Shown one piece after another: positions 5,362-8,107 of a DNA stretch of 8,107 nucleotides (positions are counted from its first letter, which is position 1; the number at the start of each line of letters is the position of its first letter). This DNA comes from Bacillota bacterium (GTDB taxonomy: Bacteria; Bacillota; Clostridia; Christensenellales; CAG-138). The stretch is from positions 1 to 8,107 of the forward strand of contig JAEYHP010000027.1 in the NCBI GenBank assembly GCA_023409435.1, read 5' to 3'. The notes beneath the pieces are model-generated. The model did not search any database. It was not told the origin of the DNA and was given only the letters and a program-made list of their open reading frames with translations. The position numbers were made by a program, and so were the translations under genes.

Positions 5362-7450
5362 CGTCCTTATCCTTCCTGTTGCGCAAGATATGGCCGCAAT
5401 CCTTGTTGGTACATGCGATGTAGCTGCCCTTGGGGCTTGCCTTTTGCACCATCATGGACTTGCACTTGGGGCATGGCTCCGCTACCGGCTTATCCCAGGA
5501 TACAAAGTTGCACTCCGGGTATTTTTCGCAGCCGTAGAACGCCTTGCCGCGCTTTGTTTTGCGCTTAATCAGCGCGCCGCCGCACTGCGGGCACGGGATA
5601 TCGATTTTTTCTAAGATTGGTTTGGTGTTGCGGCATTCCGGGAAATTGGGGCAGGCCAGGAACTTGCCGAAACGTCCCATTTTATACACCATCATGGAGC
5701 CGCATTTTTCACAGGGAATATCGGATACCTCATCGGGTATGACGACCTTTTCAATGCTTGAAGACGCCTTTTCCACCGTCTGTATGAAGGGCGTATAGAA
5801 CTCTCGCAGGACGTCCTCGCCCTGGGCAGAACCTTCTTCCACATGGTCGAGCTTTTCTTCCATATCCGCCGTGAAGGCGACGTCCACGATATCCTGGAAA
5901 TTCTCCTTCATCAGCTGCGTCACCACAAAGCCAAGCTCGGTAGGGATCAACAGCTTCTTTTCCCGCATGACATAGCCGCGCTCGATTATGGTGGATATGG
6001 TGGGCGAATACGTGCTGGGGCGGCCGATGCCCTTTTCTTCCAAAGTACGCACCAAAGATGCTTCCGTAAAGCGCGGCGGCGGCTGGGTGAAGCGCTGCTC
6101 GCTGTCCACCTTTTTTAATAAGAAGGCATCGCCTGTGTCGACCTGCGGCAGCGTGACTTCCTTTTCCTGCGCGTCGTCCCGGCTTTCGGTGTAGATAATT
6201 GTGAACCCGTCGAACAGCGTGCGCACACCCACCGCGCGGAACGTGCACCCATTCGCGTCGATGGTGACGGTGTTGGTTTCAAAACGCGCCTCGGCCATCT
6301 GGCTGGCCAGGAAGCGTTCGTATACGAGTTTATAGAGCTTGTATTGATCGTTGGAAAGCGACGCTTTGACGCTCGCAGGAGTATTCGCTAAATCCGTGGG
6401 GCGTATGGCCTCGTGCGCGTCCTGCGCGCCCGCCCGGCCCTTGTAGACATTCGGCTTTTCCGGCACATACTGCGCGCCGTAAGAAGAAAGAATATATTCC
6501 TTGGCCTGTACCTGCGCTTCCTGGGCAACACGCACGGAATCCGTACGGATGTATGTCACAAGGCCGGTAGCGCCCTTTCCCTGCAGTTCCACGCCTTCAT
6601 ACAGCTGCTGCGCCACAAGCATGGTGCGCTTGGTGGTAAATCCAAGCTTTCTCGATGCTTCCTGCTGCAGGCTGCTTGTGGTAAAGGGTGGCGCCGCGTG
6701 CCGCGTCTTTTGGCCGATCTTGACGTCTATGGCCTTAAACTCGGCCTTGTCGATGCGCTTTAATATTTCGTCCGCGGCTTCCTTATTGGGGATATCCGCT
6801 TTCTTGCCGTCAAAGCCATAGAATTTGGCTTCAAAAACCTTCTTGCCGCGCTTTTCGGAAAGCTGTACTTCGATAGTCCAGTATTCCTCGGGGGTAAAAT
6901 CCAGTACCTCCTGCTCGCGGTCACATATGATGCGGGTGGCGACGGACTGCACGCGCCCCGCGGAAAGGCCTTTTCTCACCTTGGCCCAGAGAATGGGGCT
7001 GATTTTATAGCCCACAAACCGGTCCAGGATGCGGCGCGCCTGCTGCGCGTCCACCAAACGAAGATCCACCGAGCGCGCGTTCTTTAAGGAATTCTTCACG
7101 GCGGTGGACGTGATTTCGTTGAACACGATGCGGCATTTCGAGGTTTCGTCCAGCTTCAATATCTGTGCTAAGTGCCAGGAAATGGCCTCGCCCTCGCGGT
7201 CAGGGTCGGTTGCGAGGTAGACCTTCTTCGCACTTTTCGCTTCCCGGCGGATTCGGTCCAATACCTCCCCCCTGCCGCGCAGCGTGATGTATTTGGGGGC
7301 AAAGCTATGCTCCACATCCACGCCAAGCTGGCTCTTGGGAAGATCCCGCACGTGGCCATTGGAAGCAAGCACCTTAAAGTTCTTTCCTAAAAATTTCTCT
7401 ATCGTTTTTGCCTTGGCAGGCGACTCTACGATAACCAGGGTATCTGCCAT
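5351..7450 (-). CDS. topA: DNA topoisomerase I (type IA)
   Basis: Complete 699-residue enzyme that relaxes negative supercoils by cutting one strand through a tyrosine link. The Toprim domain begins LVIVESPAKAKTIEKFLG with acidic Glu9, and the metal-binding triad lies in TDPDREGE (Asp82, Asp84, Glu86). The central gate region includes RFVGYKISP and GLSAGRVQSVATR (161-173). The catalytic tyrosine is Tyr300 in GLVTYIRTDSVR. DAHEAIRPT (344-352) and EKGIGRPSTYSPTI (472-485) are further family motifs. The C-terminus has three four-cysteine zinc ribbons: Cys580/583/600/606, Cys620/623/641/647 and Cys660/663/680/685. All are intact, and the tail ends in a charged stretch. GGAGG lies 7 bases before the ATG. 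The gene follows dprA as in many Bacillota and probably has its own promoter inside the dprA tail. Confidence 0.98.
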   Translation of the reverse strand: MADTLVIVESPAKAKTIEKFLGKNFKVLASNGHVRDLPKSQLGVDVEHSFAPKYITLRGRGEVLDRIRREAKSAKKVYLATDPDREGEAISWHLAQILKLDETSKCRIVFNEITSTAVKNSLKNARSVDLRLVDAQQARRILDRFVGYKISPILWAKVRKGLSAGRVQSVATRIICDREQEVLDFTPEEYWTIEVQLSEKRGKKVFEAKFYGFDGKKADIPNKEAADEILKRIDKAEFKAIDVKIGQKTRHAAPPFTTSSLQQEASRKLGFTTKRTMLVAQQLYEGVELQGKGATGLVTYIRTDSVRVAQEAQVQAKEYILSSYGAQYVPEKPNVYKGRAGAQDAHEAIRPTDLANTPASVKASLSNDQYKLYKLVYERFLASQMAEARFETNTVTIDANGCTFRAVGVRTLFDGFTIIYTESRDDAQEKEVTLPQVDTGDAFLLKKVDSEQRFTQPPPRFTEASLVRTLEEKGIGRPSTYSPTISTIIERGYVMREKKLLIPTELGFVVTQLMKENFQDIVDVAFTADMEEKLDHVEEGSAQGEDVLREFYTPFIQTVEKASSSIEKVVIPDEVSDIPCEKCGSMMVYKMGRFGKFLACPNFPECRNTKPILEKIDIPCPQCGGALIKRKTKRGKAFYGCEKYPECNFVSWDKPVAEPCPKCKSMMVQKASPKGSYIACTNKDCGHILRNRKDKDDAE

Positions 7451-7479
7451 TCTTTATCCTCCGTTTCGGGCAAAATTGC

Positions 7480-7623
7480 CTAAAGACCGAATACTCTGCC
7501 CGGTAACTGCTTAATTATTCCCGAAAACTGTAATGATGTCAAGTTTGAATTTACCTCTGAGACGGACATCGACAAGAGTTCACATATTTCGTCGGCGCTC
7601 TTTTCGCCTTTGCGAAGCAAGTC
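7480..7623 (-). pseudogene. dprA: Detached C-terminal winged-helix segment of dprA (out of frame)
   Basis: Shifted by one base from the upstream dprA frame, this stretch encodes 47 residues: DLLRKGEKSADEICELLS, then MSVSEVNSNLTSLQFSG, then IIKQLPGRVFGL and a TAG stop. This has the shape of the C-terminal winged-helix domain usual in DprA (helix, a SVSEV...L recognition helix, then a short hairpin ending QLPGRV). Removing one G from GGG (7623-7625) would join it in frame as ...TETQLQVV-DLLRKGEKS. The joined gene would end 29 bases before topA, a normal operon gap. There is no start codon or ribosome binding site of its own. It is either the product of a real mutation or of a sequencing error; the sequence alone cannot say. 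Confidence 0.85.
7514..7542 (-). promoter_or_regulatory. Strong predicted promoter of topA inside the dprA tail
   Basis: The minus strand has a perfect TTGACA (7542-7537), a 17-base spacer and AATAAT (7519-7514, 5 of 6 matches to TATAAT). Transcription would begin near 7507, about 57 bases before the topA start, with GGAGG of topA at 7462-7458. The element sits inside the sequence for the C-terminal domain of DprA, a clearly AT-richer stretch than its surroundings. This would give topA expression independent of dprA. Confidence 0.75.
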
Positions 7624-8107
7624 CCACCACCTGCAGCTGCGTCTCGGTCAGGCCGGAAACGTCGGGCGCTTCCACCGGCTTTGGCGCCTCATCCGTAATG
7701 CCGTATTCGCACAGGATATCCATGGGACAAAATACGGGCTTCGCCTCCCCGCGCTGGATGAGCCCGTTCGGCCCCACGCTGCTCTCATCCGTAATGCGGC
7801 CGGGGACCGCAAACAGATCCCTGTTCTGGTCCAGCGCATAGTTGGCGGTGATCGTCGTTCCGCTCCGGCTTGCCGCCTCCACCACCACGACGCCGCGGGA
7901 GAGCCCGCTGATGACGCGGTTCCTTATGGGGAAGTTTTCCCGGTTCGGCTTCGTGCCGGGCAAAAACTCCGATACCACCGCACCCCGCTCAATGATTTCA
8001 TAATAGAGCCGCGCGTTGGAACTGGGGTATATGACGTCGATGCCGCTGCCCAGCACCGCAAGCGTTGGGAATTCCGCATCCTCACACCGCAGCGCCCCCA
8101 CATGCGC
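7580..8107 (-). CDS. dprA: DNA processing protein DprA, 5'-truncated by the window edge and frameshifted near its 3' end
   Basis: Last 175 codons of dprA as read; the gene continues past position 8107. DprA (Smf) binds single-stranded DNA and loads RecA during natural transformation. The Rossmann-type core is plain: AHVGALRC, LAVLGSGIDVIYPSSNARLYYEI, then GTKPNRENFPIRNRVISGLS, VVVVEAASRSGTTITANYAL, and the LFAVPG..TDESSVGPNGLIQRGEA series that is diagnostic for the family. In this frame the protein ends abnormally after TETQLQVV with a basic, non-homologous tail (GLASQRRKERRRNM) and a TGA stop. The expected winged-helix domain follows in another frame (7480-7623), so a one-base insertion in the GGG at 7623-7625 is the simplest reading. 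The GTG codon at 8099-8101 is internal to the frame and not the true start. The core would still fold if the shift is real. Confidence 0.93.
   Translation of the reverse strand, partial: AHVGALRCEDAEFPTLAVLGSGIDVIYPSSNARLYYEIIERGAVVSEFLPGTKPNRENFPIRNRVISGLSRGVVVVEAASRSGTTITANYALDQNRDLFAVPGRITDESSVGPNGLIQRGEAKPVFCPMDILCEYGITDEAPKPVEAPDVSGLTETQLQVVGLASQRRKERRRNM

Noticed and set aside
7580..7625. Programmed frameshift in dprA
   Set aside because: I see no slippery heptamer, no shifty stop and no clear stimulatory structure at the junction, and DprA is not known to use one. A simple one-base insertion or a read error is more likely.

Overview
The window looks like a conserved chromosomal housekeeping block from a moderately GC-rich member of the Bacillota (Firmicutes), most likely class Clostridia. 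The evidence is the gene order dprA, topA, trmFO, hslV, hslU ... rpsB, the folate-dependent TrmFO enzyme, a SleB-type cell-wall hydrolase, and strong AAAGGAGG-type ribosome binding sites. I cannot name a genus. Every gene I support lies on the minus strand, so transcription runs from position 8107 towards 1.

In transcription order: the 3' part of dprA (DNA-uptake/recombination mediator, cut by the window edge) comes first and carries a likely one-base frameshift at about 7623-7625. This detaches its C-terminal winged-helix segment (7480-7623). That segment also holds a near-consensus sigma-A promoter (7514-7542) that probably drives topA (DNA topoisomerase I, 699 aa). topA overlaps trmFO (tRNA U54 methyltransferase, 435 aa) by 11 bases. 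A 150-base gap with a good promoter and a palindrome separates trmFO from hslV and hslU, the two subunits of the ATP-dependent HslUV (ClpQY) protease, which are 4 bases apart. After hslU, in the slot where many Bacillota carry codY, there is a lipoprotein with an SH3b domain and a SleB-type hydrolase domain. A hairpin terminator with a GCAA loop closes this unit.

rpsB (ribosomal protein S2) follows with its own extended -10 promoter (831-859) and a leader of about 95 bases. The leader can be drawn in two mutually exclusive folds next to the ribosome binding site, which suggests control of S2 synthesis at the leader. tsf would be expected next but lies outside the window.

No mobile elements, CRISPR arrays, tRNAs or rRNAs were seen, and I see no wholly new multi-gene system here. 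The points most worth a second look are the dprA frameshift, the topA promoter inside the dprA tail, the rpsB leader, and the lipoprotein hydrolase joined to hslUV in place of codY. There is no gene-free stretch over 300 bases; the longest non-coding stretch is 731-907, fully accounted for by the rpsB leader, promoter and upstream terminator.
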